Part shown: in pieces, positions 23,042-36,097 of the stretch
Layout: every line of letters starts with the position of its first letter
Numbering within the stretch: the stretch's first letter is position 1
Assembly (NCBI GenBank): GCA_021613535.1
Contig: CP075493.1
Coordinates: forward strand, 5,146,001 to 5,210,000
From: Adineta vaga
Taxonomy: Eukaryota; Rotifera
Direction: 5' to 3'
Length of the DNA: 64,000 bases
Notes under the pieces: model-generated
Database searches by the model: none
What the model saw: the letters and a program-made list of their open reading frames with translations, nothing else
What the model was told of the DNA's origin: nothing
Made by a program: the position numbers and the translations under genes

Positions 23042-24930
23042 ATGAACACTTATCAATCGTTACTAATATTTGTCTTGATTTTATGTAAGTTCATTTCTCA
23101 ATGAATTTCTTCATCATTTGAGCATATGTATTCCACAGGTAAAAGTATTGATACAAGTGATATTGCCAAGAAATTATATGAAGATTTAATGCAGAATTAT
23201 GATAAACGAGTTAAACAATACTTCTTGCCGAGATGATCGATGATTCCATTCTTTTATCTTGATAGGTTCGACCGGTTATTAATGCAACCGAAACATTGAA
23301 TGTCGCAATTAGTTTAAGCGTATCACAATTAATTGATGTTGTAAGCAACAAGAATCAGATAGATTTCTCATTTATTTGTTTATTTGAGGATGAAAAAAAT
23401 CAAATTATGACTACGAATGTTTGGCTTAAACATGTAGGAAATGTTCACTATCTTTTCCGTTTATTCGATTTGAATCAATTAGGAATGGCGAGATTATCGA
23501 TTAACATGGAATCCCGCACTTTACGATAATATTTGTACAATGTATGTTCCATCAGAAGAATTATGGATACCTGACATTGCTCTATATAATAATGCTGATG
23601 GAAAATATCAAGTAACATTGAAGAGTAAGTTGATGAATCAAATGAAAAAAATGAAGTTTATTGATTTTATCATAATTAGCAAAAGCATCGGTTTATCCAA
23701 GTGGAGCGATCATTTGGGAACCACCAATGATTTATAAAAGTAGTTGTCCTATTAATGTTCAATATTTTCCATTTGGTGAGTTTCTAATTGTTTCGATATA
23801 TCTTGCCGTTCGTGTTTATTCATTCATATATAAATCATTTTTAGATGAGCAAAGTTGTTCTCTTAAGTTTGGTTCATGGACGTAAGTTTCTATCTATTCT
23901 TTCTCTTCCGTTCACTATTTCTCACTCATTCTTTAGTCACGATGGAAATCAAGTTAATTTAACTCATATTATTTACAAAAATCTCGAAGTAGCACGTAGT
24001 CATGATAATTATCGTCCACAAGGCGTTTTCTTTCGTGATTATTATCCAAATGGCGAATGGGATATTATTCGTGCACCGGCAATGCGTAATCAAAAGAAAT
24101 ATTCTTGTTGTTCTCAACCGTATTATGATATAACCTATGCACTTGTCTTAAAACGAAAAACATTATTCTATACCATACATTTAATAATTCCTTGTGTAGG
24201 AATTTCCTTATTGACCTTTATTGTTTTTTATTTACCGAGTCAATCGGGAGAAAAAATTGTTCTTTGTATAAGTATTGAATTAGCATTAACAGTGATCTTT
24301 CCATTATTGGCTGATTTAATACCATCAACATCGGTCATGATTCCATTATTAGGAAAATATCTCTTATTTATAATGATACTTGTATCATTATCAATTTTAA
24401 ATACAATTTTAATTCTTGCTATTTATTATCGCGAAGAAAATCAAAAGAAACAAATGCCTCAATGGATGAGATACTATTTTGTTGAAATTTTACCTCCATT
24501 TCTATTAATCACAGCACAAAAACCAATGAAAAATAAACACAATGTGAAAATTCAGTTGGATACATTTTTGAAATTACCTCAAGATAAATCACTTGATGCA
24601 GTTTTTTCACGAATGTTAGAAAAATTACTTCATCTAGGTGAAATCGAAAGAATTTTTTCAAAATTTGATACAGTTGTAATCAAAAATAAGGTAGAAGACA
24701 ATGAAACATTAACAATGTATTCATATTGTTCTTTCCTATTCATTTAGAATGCACGTGACTGGCATCAGATTTCAATTGTCATCGATCGTATTCTCTTGAT
24801 TATTTTCACGACTGTTTCATTAACAGGAACAATTTCAATTCTTGCACAACGAAAACCAAATGTTGCAGCAATAGTTGATTTAACAAATCTTGATCAAGGT
24901 GTTTTTAATGCTTGTAATTACAAACAATAA
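23042..24930 (+). CDS. Nicotinic acetylcholine receptor-like alpha subunit (Cys-loop ligand-gated channel)
   Basis: Pentameric neurotransmitter-gated channel subunit. Ten or so short exons join in phase: signal peptide [138 protein letters not shown]. The last segment has the 13-residue Cys-loop. Loop C has the vicinal pair CC (about 24107), which marks an alpha subunit. TM1-TM3 follow from about 24160; the last exon from 24748 (NARDWHQISIVIDRILLIIF) gives TM4, after intron 24691-24747. TM2 is odd: Val at 2', Glu at 8', Pro at 16' and Asp at 20', while GEK at the cytoplasmic ring keeps the cation-type Glu. The frame is intact. Confidence 0.85.
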
Positions 24931-25156
24931 TATTTGAATAAAACTTTTCTATTTTAATCTTCTCACTTTCAAATGATCAAAATGCGAAGTTCAATCTAAA
25001 GGTCAGACAGATTAGACCATAAAACTAATATACAATAGTCATGCTTTGATATATAATTAACGAATCATTCAATGACAAATATATATTTCAACTATCAATG
25101 TATCAAAAACTAATCTATTTTCTTTGGAAATCTTAATGTTCGTAGAATTTTGTTGT

Positions 25157-26511
25157 TTAACGACTTTTTAATTTAGTTAATGCTTTTGTTAACATAGTTG
25201 GACGTTTGTCTCCATCATTCTTGACGGTAGGTACTGGTTGACGAGTATCGGGTCTCAGTGGTACATGTGGATTACTACGAAAATAATCGTCAAATGGTTG
25301 AACAAGAAACTTAATATGTGTATTTTCATTAATGACTTCAACAAGACTATTATGTGACATTCTATCGGTTGATTGATGATTGATTTCACGTATAACATCA
25401 TTTTCTTTAAGACCACTACGTTCAGCTGGGCTACCACTTTCAATTCGTTGAATAATATAATAAACTTTATTATATTGTAAATGAAAACCAAATCCTTGAA
25501 AATCTGGTGAACGATGAATATTTACTTCACGTAAATTTTGATCAGTGCCCGATGATGATAGTACACTATTTTCTCCACGTAGTGGTTGTTGATTTGGAAT
25601 ACGATTCGGTACTTGACTATTAACTAATGGTGGTACTGTTGCGGTGTATGCTGGTGGATTTACAATGGGATTCGATTCATTATTCACTAGTTGCGGGGCA
25701 GAATTGTATGGTGGATTAGTAGGCACTCGTCCTGGATTTTGATTAACTAATAGTCAAATTGATGAAGAAAATTCTCTATAAAAATCAGAATCTAACCTGT
25801 ATTGTTAGTGTTGGGTGTTGGATTATTTTGTGTATTACGTAACATGACATGAGATGTACCCATACTTGGTACTGCACGAAGTGTTGATGTTGATTGTTGA
25901 TTTATTTGCTGTTCTTGATTAGTTATAGCCGAAAGTTCTTTTCGTGGACGATGTCGACGTTTTCGTCGTCGTTCACTATGACGAGGATAATATGGTTGTG
26001 ATGGATTTTTATCAGATATTAATATATATTCATTTGCATGACTTGATGGTGCAGCAATAATATGTAGTGTTGGATCAGAAAATAATGACTTAATATATCT
26101 ACAAATTTACAAAGTAAAGATTTTATGATATATAGGAAGTCAAACATACTTTTCCAAATCATGATCTATATGATTGGTCGATGTTGATGGATAGTGGTGA
26201 TTTCCATCGTCTAGTGAATAAGGTTTTGACTCATTGATAGCGCCGAGTATATTTGTCGATTCAATTGAAAGAGTTAATGTTTGAGCATTCGCAGCTGTTT
26301 GTACAAGTGTATTTTTTGCATGTTTTAGTAATAATGAGACTAATTGCCCATTAAAAGCTAATACTCGATCACCAGGTTGTATATTTGCTTCTGCTGCTGG
26401 CGAATTTGGTTCAATGGTAACAATATAGATTCCCGAAGGTATATCTTCTCCAATATAGATCCCAAAATTATGATGGTCTGCACGTTTTTGTAAAACAACA
26501 GTACGTGCCAT
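25157..26511 (-). CDS. Protein with two PDZ domains and a disordered linker
   Basis: Three exons: about 26151-26511, a middle exon to about 25799, and 25157 to about 25748. PDZ1 (residues 3-85) has FGIYIGEDIPSGIYIVTIEPNSPAAEANIQPGDRVLAFNG; PDZ2 lies in the last third and has FGFHLQYNKVYYIIQRIESGSPAERSGLKENDVIREINHQ. Both keep the carboxylate-binding loop (NFGI, GFGF). The linker holds a basic cluster (SERRRKRRHRPRKE), a possible nuclear or membrane-binding patch, and Pro/Asn-rich sequence. PDZ2 resembles NHERF-type domains. The C-terminal tail is basic (LTKALTKLKSR). A cortical scaffold gathering proteins by their C-termini is the likely role. Partners unknown. Confidence 0.75.
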
Positions 26512-27028
26512 ACGAAAGATGGTTTAATTCTTTATTTTATGTCTACTCGTTGTAGGTAGAATATGATACATATATGCATAGATATATATATATATATTGC
26601 TTTTACAATTTATTTTTCTTTGGAAGATCGAACAAGCGTGTATGCATGCATGGTTGATTGCCTTTTTTCTGTTTCTTTTCAATCGTCTTTTTCTTCTGTC
26701 ATTTTAGCATACTGTGTGATGCTCATTTAACGTACTCATGCACGATGATTCGGTAAATGTAACATGATCAGCATGTCTTTGGTAACAGGGTGCATAGTAA
26801 AACAAATGAAAAATGGATATGGCGGTGAGATAAGTCATGAAAGGTAATGTAGAAAAGAAGAAAAATATATGCATATAATTATATGGATGATTGGTATATA
26901 TATATATCAATTTCTTAGAAATCAAATAAGTTCTATTTTATTATAGAATAGATGATTAATCATAAGTTCATCACCCTCGTTGACTTGTTTCTTTGACAAC
27001 TTCATTTAAAAGAACAAAAAATCGAAAA
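26512..27028. other. Intergenic spacer
   Basis: About 520 bp between the PDZ gene start and the roadblock A stop. It includes a TA repeat at about 26581-26600. No coding sequence supported. Confidence 0.45.
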
Positions 27029-27497
27029 CTATTGAACATCAGTTGATTGTAAGACGATCAAAATATATTCTTTATCTAAATAAATCAAATTTATTAGAAT
27101 AAAATCAACACAAGTTTTTCTTCGAAATAACCAACCTGGTGCAATTAAAATTTCATGCTTTTTTGTTCGCATACGAAAAAATACTAATTCATTTGTTGGA
27201 TCAATTTCACGAATTGATGAACGAGCTTTATCAGTTAATGATCTAATCAATGCTGCATATTGTTGTGTCAACGATGTATCTAATGTTGAACGTATTGGAA
27301 TACCTGAAAATAACGATCATATTAAATGAAAAGCAATGAAGGATTTCTCTTACCATCATTGTTTATTATTAAATATCCTGTAACACCTTTATGTTCAAGA
27401 ATGCGTTTTAATGTATCATCAACTTCTGCCTTGAATAAATAATCAGAGAGATGTGTCAATAGAAATTCTAAGAAAAAAACTTATTCACTTGTGTCAT
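27029..27497 (-). CDS. Dynein light chain roadblock-type (LC7/DYNLRB), copy A
   Basis: Four exons. MTQ (27489-27497) joins [26 protein letters not shown], then [55 protein letters not shown], then [15 protein letters not shown]. The order and wording follow animal DYNLRB1 over its whole length (about 98 aa). The protein dimerises and binds dynein intermediate chains. In the 155-bp gap after copy B come AATAAA (27556-27561) and a strong 3' splice site (TTTTGTTTTTGTAG, AG at 27519-27520) only 21 nt before this ATG, suggesting that the pair is co-transcribed and this mRNA is trans-spliced. Confidence 0.85.
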
Positions 27498-27652
27498 TTC
27501 AATACGGAATGAATTTATCTACAAAAACAAAAGATATAGACGTTAATTAATGTACTTTATTTCTTCTTTTGAGATTAAAATTATTCTTTCGAGTAAAAAA
27601 CGAATAGAGAAATATTAAGGCAAGATCAATATAAAAAAGAAAAATCATTGTT

Positions 27653-28089
27653 CTATTGTTGTTCATTGGCTTGTAAAACAATAGTTAGATAATCTTTATC
27701 TAAATAGATATGATAGAAAAAGTAAATAAATTCTATTTGATGACAATGAATCTTACCGGGTGCAACAAGAATTTCTTGTTTTTTCGTACGAATACGAAAG
27801 AATGTCAGATCATTTTGAGGATCTAAATCTCTAACACAACTTTTTGCCTTATCAGAAAGTGTTCGAATAAGACCAGTTAATGACATTGTTGTTGAATTAT
27901 CAATTGTTGAACGAATAAAACTACCTATTGATTATTAATAAAACAAAATCTTTATTGTTTTTCTATTACGAAAATTTCATTACCATCATTGCTCATTATA
28001 ACAAATCCATGAACACCTTTATGAGTTTGAATACGTTTAATTGTTTCTTCGACTTCAATCTGTTGAGTCGATGGTACTGTTGTCGACAT
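27653..28089 (-). CDS. Dynein light chain roadblock-type (LC7/DYNLRB), copy B
   Basis: The upstream member of a tandem pair. Exon 1 (start 28089) encodes [36 protein letters not shown]; exon 2 begins [55 protein letters not shown]; exon 3 is [15 protein letters not shown]. The [15 protein letters not shown] block is nearly the animal DYNLRB consensus, so B is the less diverged copy. Exon borders match those of copy A, so they arose by duplication of an intron-bearing gene. Role: subunit of cytoplasmic or ciliary dynein, needed for cargo linkage. Confidence 0.85.
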
Positions 28090-29233
28090 GTTTATGACAG
28101 CTGATGCACACACACACACTTACGTACAAGTAACAATCGATGATAGACTAACGGAAACTATGGCAACTGAAGAATATTTATGCGACAGTAGTGATGCCAT
28201 GGCGAACAATCTTCGAAGAGGTGAATAGAAAACATACATGGTACATTTTAGACCAATCATTTTTAAACAATTAGAGTTAGTTTTTTATGTCGATAAAAAA
28301 ATCAATTAAGCTGATAGACGATGAAGTAAATAATCATCAAAAGTTGTTAATGATTCTATTTCGATAAAAACGTGGACATCCATTCGTAAACGTAACATTG
28401 ACCATAGAGCTTATTTTGTAATTGAAATGAGATGTTCAAATAAGTTGAACTAGCTAAAAAAAATTATTTGAAAGGCATGGTATCAGATCATGCTTAATAT
28501 TTTTGATGTATATAATCAAATTTTCAGGGATTGTACTAGCCAAAAATTGCATCTTGTTATGTGTTTCAAGAGCAATTAAGAGTTGTTTGATTGTACTAAT
28601 GTTATAATGCCGATGAATCTGTGGTTGATTATTTGATAGGAAAGAAAAGAATAATCCATAACAATTCAATATTTGGATTTCATTACAATAGTCGCTGGAC
28701 TTTGTTTGACGCTTCAGTAAATCTGAATATTTCTCTTTTTACTATTTTATAGTTAAACTGAATGTATCGATCAATCGATATATGAAATAGAGAAAATTTT
28801 ACTAATCTTCTGATAAATTCCAGTTAAAACTAGTTTTCGTTTTAATAACAAGAAATCGAATGATTATTATTGTAAATAAACGACATCTATCATATCGAAG
28901 AGGTTTTCTCGTTTGTTTTAATTAGTGCATATGCAAACACGAATCACTATTGAAATACGAAAAGAGAAAAGAAATAAGTGTCGATGTCGAACAGAACAAA
29001 CTCATTTGTTCAGTTTTTATTGCATATATAACGTCTATGTGCGTGTGTGTGTATTGTCTCGTTTCTTATTTGTAGATCGATCGTTCATATTCTCTTTTTA
29101 CTTACTCGTCACATACTTTGTAACATGTTCATATTCTTCTCTTTGAAATGAAAGAAAGACACATTGATTTGAATCGATTTTTTATTGTGATGAGCAATTT
29201 GATTTTTTTTCTCTTTAATTAATAAAATATTCA
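28090..29233. other. Intergenic region; possible degenerate coding fragment on the minus strand
   Basis: About 1.1 kb, including a short (CA)n repeat at about 28107-28118. A minus-strand open frame at 28454-28669 and a downstream stretch in another frame (about 28305-28400) read like real protein but match no family I know; they may be remnants of one broken gene. The part before 29234 is AT-rich and probably the MED26 promoter. Confidence 0.35.
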
Positions 29234-30838
29234 ATGCAAAATGATTCGTCGTCGCTCGACACGCTCAAAGATAATTTGTTGCGCGCCGTCGATGCCGAAT
29301 ACAATGTAAAAGATTTTTTTCTTCTTAAAAAATTTAACAAAACTTAACTAAACACATCCAATTGATCATCTTTAGGTAATGAAAGCCGAAGTTGTATTGG
29401 ATATTATTTGTCAATTAGAAACGATGACGATTACAAAAGATCAATTACAAGTTTGACATTTTTAGTTCGGAGGAGAAGAGTATTGAAGTTCTTCTTTGTT
29501 TAGAAAACTCGTCTTGGTCGTGAGATCAATACAATACGTCAGAAGATTGATGCAAAGAAAAAATCTATTCAACAGATTGATAAATCTTCGGAGTTAATTA
29601 TTGAAATTGCACAACGTGCTAAGAAACTTTTACGATCTTGGCAAGGTTTATTGAATATTTGTACAAAAGATTCATCACCAATATGTACAAATGGAGAAAC
29701 GAAACCTCGATTGATCTTAAAAGTTAAACTTCATTCTTCACAAACAAAACGTAAACGTCAATTTGATAATGAAATTCATTCTAAACGAAAGAAAATTCAA
29801 GTTATTGAAACATCAATTTCATCGAATTTACCACATTCAAAAACAACACAAGAATTATTAATAGAAATGCAACAGAAGATTATCAATGAAAGTCTTCATG
29901 AATCTATTAAAAAAGATCACAATAAGATCCAGTTAGTATAAAACAGATATATATATATATAAAATACAGTTATCATTAGTCTTATTCATCGGAACAAAAT
30001 GTTTGTATTCAATTCGATCCCAAATAGAACAACTGTTGGCCAATATGACTTTGAAATATTTTCCTATCAGTTAAGACAAGATCGTTTCAGGTAGACTATA
30101 TTGATCGAGGTTGTAAGGTCACTACGTACATTGAGATTGCATCTCGTACCAAGAATGTGTTCCTCTCATTTCACGGTTTGATATCAATCGTGACTAAAAA
30201 TTTAGAGTACATAGTCATTCATAACTGTACTCGAGTTACTGTAAAGAAAAGAAATGATGAACTCTCTAGTAAAAGTAGAACATGATTTATCAATCAGTTT
30301 GCTATGTTTAAAACTATGGTTTTATTAATATAGGTCAACTCATGTTTCGAAACAAATCGCATCTTCAAATAATATTCATCATCTGCCCGGTTCTTCCACG
30401 GAAATGTCGTCTATGTCATCCTCCTTAACAAATACTACATCTTGCTCTCATGCAACAGCCATTCCCATTCTGCCAGAACAGAATCAATCGATTGAGTCAA
30501 CGGTTCATGAACAGTCAAAACTATTCTCATCATATCAAACGATTGCCGATCTTATGCAAGATCATCGTCGACGTGTCTTAGCTGAACATGATTCTCGAGA
30601 ATTAGAAGCAAGACCTGACTTATTATTAGTACCAATTGAACAACTAGCTTTTGTTTATGAACGCGAAAGAACGACACATTCAAATGAAATGACTCCATCC
30701 AAATATTCATCAATAACAACAATCGAAAAACTCAATCAACCATCTGATCTTATTGCTTTACCATTTATTGATTGTCCATTTGAATTCGACTTTATTCTTG
30801 ATGAATTAGTCGTACAACATCCAACAATAAACATATAG
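29234..30838 (+). CDS. MED26: Mediator subunit 26-like protein (TFIIS N-terminal domain)
   Basis: Mediator links transcription factors to RNA polymerase II; MED26 recruits elongation factors through its TFIIS-N (LW) domain. Exons: start 29234, MQNDSSSLDTLKDNLLRAVDAEYN; then VMKAEVVLDIICQLETMTITKDQLQ; then KTRLGREINTIRQK..AQRAKKLLRSWQGL, which completes the helical bundle including the LLRSWQ signature. A basic stretch (TKRKRQFDNEIHSKRKK) follows. A 400-nt intron (about 29935-30334, phase 2) joins ..KIQ to STHVSKQ. The last exon contains YQTIADLMQDHRRRVLAEHDSRELEARPDLLLVP and an acidic/aromatic C-terminus. The TFIIS-N fold also occurs in elongin A and IWS1; the domain at the extreme N-terminus and low-complexity middle favour MED26. 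Confidence 0.7.
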
Positions 30839-31134
30839 ATTTCTTTCTCTTTTTCCAAAAAGTCTACATGGTGTTTCAACAGTTTGTTTTCTTTTATGTA
30901 TATGTATATTTAAACGTTTATTTATAAGCATGAGTCAATTCTTTACTTCTCGTTCCAAATGAAAATCATCATATCGTGAATAGAAATAAGAATAGATTTT
31001 ATTTTGTTCGAAAAAAACGAACAAATAATTTCTATTATTGATTTAGAAAAAAAAGCAAGAAATTGGACAAAATATTATCACAATTAAAATGTTCGAAAGA
31101 AACAAAGATAAATATACAATAAAAGAAAAAAGTG

Positions 31135-32431
31135 TTATCGAATTTGTAATACAGCTGTAAACGAATAGGAATCTACATGACAATGAAACTTACGTTTATA
31201 TGCTCGATCAAGCCAATATCGATCGTAACGATAACTATCGAGTACACTTGTATCATCGAATTTTTCATTATTAGTATTATTACTTGTTTTTAAAACGAAC
31301 CAACCACGAATAACTAAACGTATTCGTTCTAATAATGGTAATTGAGTTTGTAAAAGAATAGTCCAAAATGATGAACGAATATAATCTGTATTATAAACGA
31401 GAGTTTCGATTGCAAAACGTCTTACAGATGGTACGGAATTTAATAGACGTTCAAGAACGGAAGCATCAAATGGACGAAAACATAAACGAAGATATGTTAT
31501 ATGAGCAAATGTATTCAGTGTTAATGTGGAAAGGAGATTTTCTTCGTTTGGTTTCGTTGAACTTGAACGAGGATCAAGTGTGAGAGAAAGTGAACGAACA
31601 CGTGGACAATGGGGTAAAAATGAAAATAGACGATCCGCATTGATAACGTCCAACGATAGTACTTCGGCATTACATGATGATATTATTTCACTTTCAGGCC
31701 ATTGAATTTTCTATAGAAAATAGAAAAAAAAGATCGATCTATGAATCTTTTCGAACAAAACAAATTATTAAATATCAAAAATTAGAATCACTACGAAATT
31801 TTTTACATCAACTCTCAATAACATTTGGTTCTCATTGCACGGTAAATCAGCGAAACAAAAGTTGTCTTTTGTCACAATTGTTATCTTATTAGTTCTCGAT
31901 TTTAATCTAAAGATTAAATTTCATATTTACTTCATGCAAACATAATACAGATACTCGAATATTTGATTGATTTAATAATGCATATGTAATATTTGCTAAT
32001 TCTTTATCTCGAAAAATTTCGTGTGTATTCACATTAAGATAATTCAAAAACGGTAATTGTTTGATTTGTTCTGCTACTTGCATTAATTCTTCATAATTAA
32101 TATCAATTAATGTCAATGCATGTAATGATTGAAAAACGAATAGATTTGTTTGAGACAGAAACGAACGAATTTGTGGATAACGATAATAATTATTTGACAG
32201 TATCAAAGTAAATATATTACTAAAATTTGTACTGGTTAATGATAAACAAAAATTATCAAAATTGGATTTATCAATTTTTGATACATCAGCAGTTAAACGT
32301 AGGCGAGAATCGAATACGAGAGAATTGAATCTTGAATTCATATTGAAAAATATAATCCAAACATCTTCAACGTTCATATATTCAAAAATGGCCATTAAAA
32401 TTTCACCTGAGAGATTCTCAAAACGAGACAT
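31135..32431 (-). CDS. F-box protein with leucine-rich C-terminal region
   Basis: Two exons (31930-32431 and 31135-31710, phase-0 intron of 219 nt). The N-terminus FENLSGEILMAIFEYMNVEDVWIIFFNMNSRFNSLV is an F-box, the motif that docks SKP1 in SCF ubiquitin ligases. What follows is rich in leucine at LRR-like spacing (LHALTLIDINYEELM, FLNYLNVNT, RVRSLSLTLD, ITYLRLCF), so it is probably a substrate-binding solenoid. It shares its design with the F-box genes at 42874 and 52795. Substrate unknown. Ends FTAVLQIR. Confidence 0.7.
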
Positions 32432-32616
32432 CTAAAACGTACCGAAAAATCACATAATTTCTGTTCTTCTTTCAAAAAAACCCAAAATGAAAAGTTTCAT
32501 AGATTATGTGTTAATGTTCGAGTTTACTTTTAACAAATCATCATTTCTTATTTACATAAACAATTGTTCACGAAGAACAAAACAAAAGAAAACAAAGGAA
32601 AATCACAAAAATCAAA

Positions 32617-35600
32617 CTAAATAAGCACCGGAGATGATATATGATCAATATTCGATCCTGTTCCTACTGTAAGTCGGGCACGTTTTTGTTGCCGTTGTTG
32701 ATAAATATTCATTGCTGAACGGCCATTGAAATTCGCTTGAGTATGTTGATCTTCATCATCACTATCAGCACGTTCAGTTTTTCTACCTTGTTGACTGTTA
32801 TTCATATCAAGATCACGGATTACTTCACCTTGAACACTTATACGTACCGGTTCGAAATCTAAAATTGATATATATGAAGAATTGCAACGTTTTTTTTTTA
32901 CAATACAATTAACTTACTATTGGGTATAACCGTTCGAGCAACATATTCCATTAATTTATCGATAATAACAAATGGACCCTATTTGAGAGAAGAAGATAAT
33001 CGAGGTTTATTGAATTTAATTTTCTTACTTCAAAATTTCTCGATGGTGGAAGAACTTTGACAAGATACAAAGCTGTATCGGGTAAAGGAAAAATTCCACC
33101 AGGTGTTGGATGACTACCTGGTAATGGATTTCGTGTTGGTCGAAATGGCATTAAATGTTTTATATCTGGTCGTGGTAAAAATGCACGTCGATCACGTGCA
33201 ACTTGTTCTAATAATGCTGTACTATTAACAGCCGTTGAACTATTAGCAATAATTGTTGTTGTTAAGAAAGAATTTGTCGAAACATTATCATTATAACCAA
33301 GTAATTTCAAATCATCTGTTGAACATGGTAATAAATTGAGAAATTTATATCGATCAATAATTAATAATGTTTCTCGACCATCTAATTCATTTAAATCTTG
33401 ATAAGCATTTGTACGACGTTTTTCAACTTTTTTTATCGATTGTAAATCTCCAACTTGCGATTCAAATTTCAGAAATTCATGCCATATCGATAATTGTGAT
33501 TGTTTTGGTATTGAATTGTCTAATGAAAGAACACGTTCGAATAAGACACGTGCATTATGATCTTCATTTAAATGTGTCATATAATCAATATAAGCTAATA
33601 TATAATCGACATTTTGACCATATTTTTTTAAGCCAAGATTAAAAATATTGAATGCAATACTATTATCTTTTGTACAATAATATTCCATTAATGCAGCTGC
33701 AACATAGATATGATGATTGATACGTGAATCATCACGTGCACGTTTAAATACAGCTCGTGCTGCTTTAATTCCATCAGCACGTCGTTCGAAACGCATTGCT
33801 TGAATATATGCTAATGTTGGATCTTTAAGATTTGATTCATTGAGATCAAGTAAACGATCATAAATTGCACGTGCTTTATCAACATTTAAACGATATTCTT
33901 CAAAATCAGCATAAGCAAAATGAATAAGCATATTTGAACGCATATATGTTTGAGTAGCACGTTCATATAAAGTCGAAGCTTCATCGAGAAAACGTTTTGC
34001 TAACTGAACATCACCTCGTTCAGAATATTGACGAGATGTTTGCTCCAAATACGCACATAATTCATACCTAAATAATAAACAATTACTAAAGATATCCAGT
34101 GTATCTGACATACATACCAAAGATCAGGATGATATCCTAAACATAGTAGACATTGTTCATATGCTAAAACAACTCGACGAGTAACAAGTAAAGCATCTTC
34201 TGTTTTCAATGGATTTGATCGTTCCCATGTAATAAGTTTTCTCCATGCTGCTAATTGTTTGATTTCATCAGTCGATTGTGGTGATGTTGACGGTACACAT
34301 GGACTATTTCGATCGATTGCACGTGTTAATGTTTCTAATTCTTTTGTTACACGTTTGACATTGAGAAAATCTCGAGAACGGGTTTCAATAATACTTTTTC
34401 CTAAGATTGGATTAATACTCTTAAAAGAACAACAAATTCAAAATGAATTAGTTACGTAATAAAAATGCAACTCACCATTTCAAACGTGCAATATTCTTTC
34501 CATAATAAATCCACACTAACAATAGGAATCACAATACCTTTTTGATAAACTTTCCGTACAGCAGCTATTTTTTGATTTTCAGCATATGTACCTACTGCCT
34601 CTCTGTTTGTGTAAAATTTAAATGATTCATGATTACACGAAGAAAAATAAAACACATTCAATTGAATACTTACACAGATTTAAGAAAATTAACATAATCA
34701 TTCCAAATTGTATATGAATAAACATCCATTCCAATTTTTTCCAAAGCAAAATCGTATGCTTGTACCATCTTTTCCCTAAATGAAGATAGAGCAAATTTTA
34801 TTAAACATTCCCAAAGAAATAAGAATTCAAAGAAAAGAATTCGATTTGTTGTTCACTCTCTTTCTCTCTCTCTCTCCATAAGAAAGTAGATTAATAATCT
34901 ACATACTGTGATTGTGTTCATTTGGAGAAGGAACATGTCAATGTGCAGGATATGATATGAAGAATAAAATAGATATATACATATATACAAAGAAGAGTGA
35001 AGGAAATATGAAGAATAAATATATTAAAGATCAAACAAATGAAATGTTCGTGCTTTTTATTTGTAAAAGATGAATAACAAATGTAGGTTATGAAAAATAA
35101 AACATGATAAGTAGAATAAACTCGATTGTATTTCACTATACTCAGTCTATAGATAATCATAAGTAGAAAAATGAAGAGAAATTCCAACCTGAATGTCGGT
35201 AAGATGCCTTTGGTATCACGAACATAGTTTAAATAACATTTCCATAGATCAATATTTAATACTTTAATTAAACATCGTTGAAATAACTAAATAGAAATAG
35301 ATAGTCAAGAATGATACTTTACGAAAGTTCTAACAAGTCAGCATGACAAACATTTTAATGCATCCTACTCAAATTCTCAGCCGAATATACCACTCGTTAG
35401 TGTAAATAGAATAAAACTTATCTTCTACATTATAATATTATCACCACTGTAATTCTATCAACTACTAGTTCACATATTTATGGAGAAGAAAAAAAGACTC
35501 ACAACCGTCGACCTTTCGCCGAAATTTATAGAAAACCATAAAATACAGATGAATCATTGCTTCTATGACTTACTTTTTCGACTTTGTCATAATTTCGTCC

Positions 35601-35989
35601 TTTCATCTAAAAGCATATTTATTTTATGTATGAATCTCTCAATTCGTTCTTACTTCCGATTCCACATAAAGTTTCCAAAATTTCCCACATGTGGGAAATT
35701 GTGCAATTAAAGATTCATAAAATTCTCTTGATTCTACGATCTTTTTATCCTAAAAATGTTCAATATTTTCATTCCTATTCATCGAAAACGTTTCGTACAT
35801 ACCTGAGCATCTTGAACTAATATAGCCCATGCATCAAGTGAATATTTATTTTCGTTAAGTATTCGACGTGCTTGTTGGATTTTTTCATTCCGTGTAAAAT
35901 CCTACTTGTAACAAAGGAAAAATCGAATTTCTATACATTCATACATTTCTTTCATTCTCTTCGCCTACCTCTCTCATGTGCATACTCAT
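32617..35989 (-). CDS. CSTF3: Cleavage stimulation factor subunit 3 (CstF-77)
   Basis: CstF-77 is the HAT-repeat scaffold of the complex that recognises the GU-rich element in pre-mRNA 3' end processing. Start 35989 (MSMHMRE), then [24 protein letters not shown] matches the known N-terminal [104 protein letters not shown] and [15 protein letters not shown] follow CSTF3 order. [12 protein letters not shown] marks the end of the HAT domain; [13 protein letters not shown] close to the C-terminus corresponds to the conserved IYRARQQKRIR. It has many introns; the one spanning about 35290-35800 is longest and holds a 22-bp perfect palindrome. The start lies 108 bp after the MFF stop. Confidence 0.9.
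35679..35700. repeat. 22-bp perfect palindrome in a CSTF3 intron
   Basis: The sequence centred on CCCACATGTGGG is self-complementary over 22 nt. It lies inside the longest CSTF3 intron. It might form a hairpin in RNA or be a dimer binding site; function unknown. Confidence 0.7.
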
Positions 35990-36019
35990 TTTGAAATAAT
36001 AATAATAATAATAATAAAA

Positions 36020-36041
36020 TCTAAAAATAATTCGCTTTATT
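36020..36041 (-). promoter_or_regulatory. Poly(A) signal plus 3' splice site in the MFF-CSTF3 gap
   Basis: On the minus strand AATAAA (36036-36041) is followed by ATTATTTTTAG (AG at 36021-36022), then an ATT repeat and the CSTF3 ATG at 35989. The order stop, AATAAA, acceptor, ATG fits trans-splicing of a downstream operon gene. Confidence 0.4.
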
Positions 36042-36097
36042 ATCATGTAAGTAAATAATGATGAAAGAAGGAAAGTTTGTTTATTTAAAGGGATGTT

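Noticed and set aside
28305-28760. Protein-like minus-strand segments after the roadblock genes
   Set aside because: Two frames read plausibly but I recognise no family and cannot join them with convincing splice sites, so I did not call a gene.
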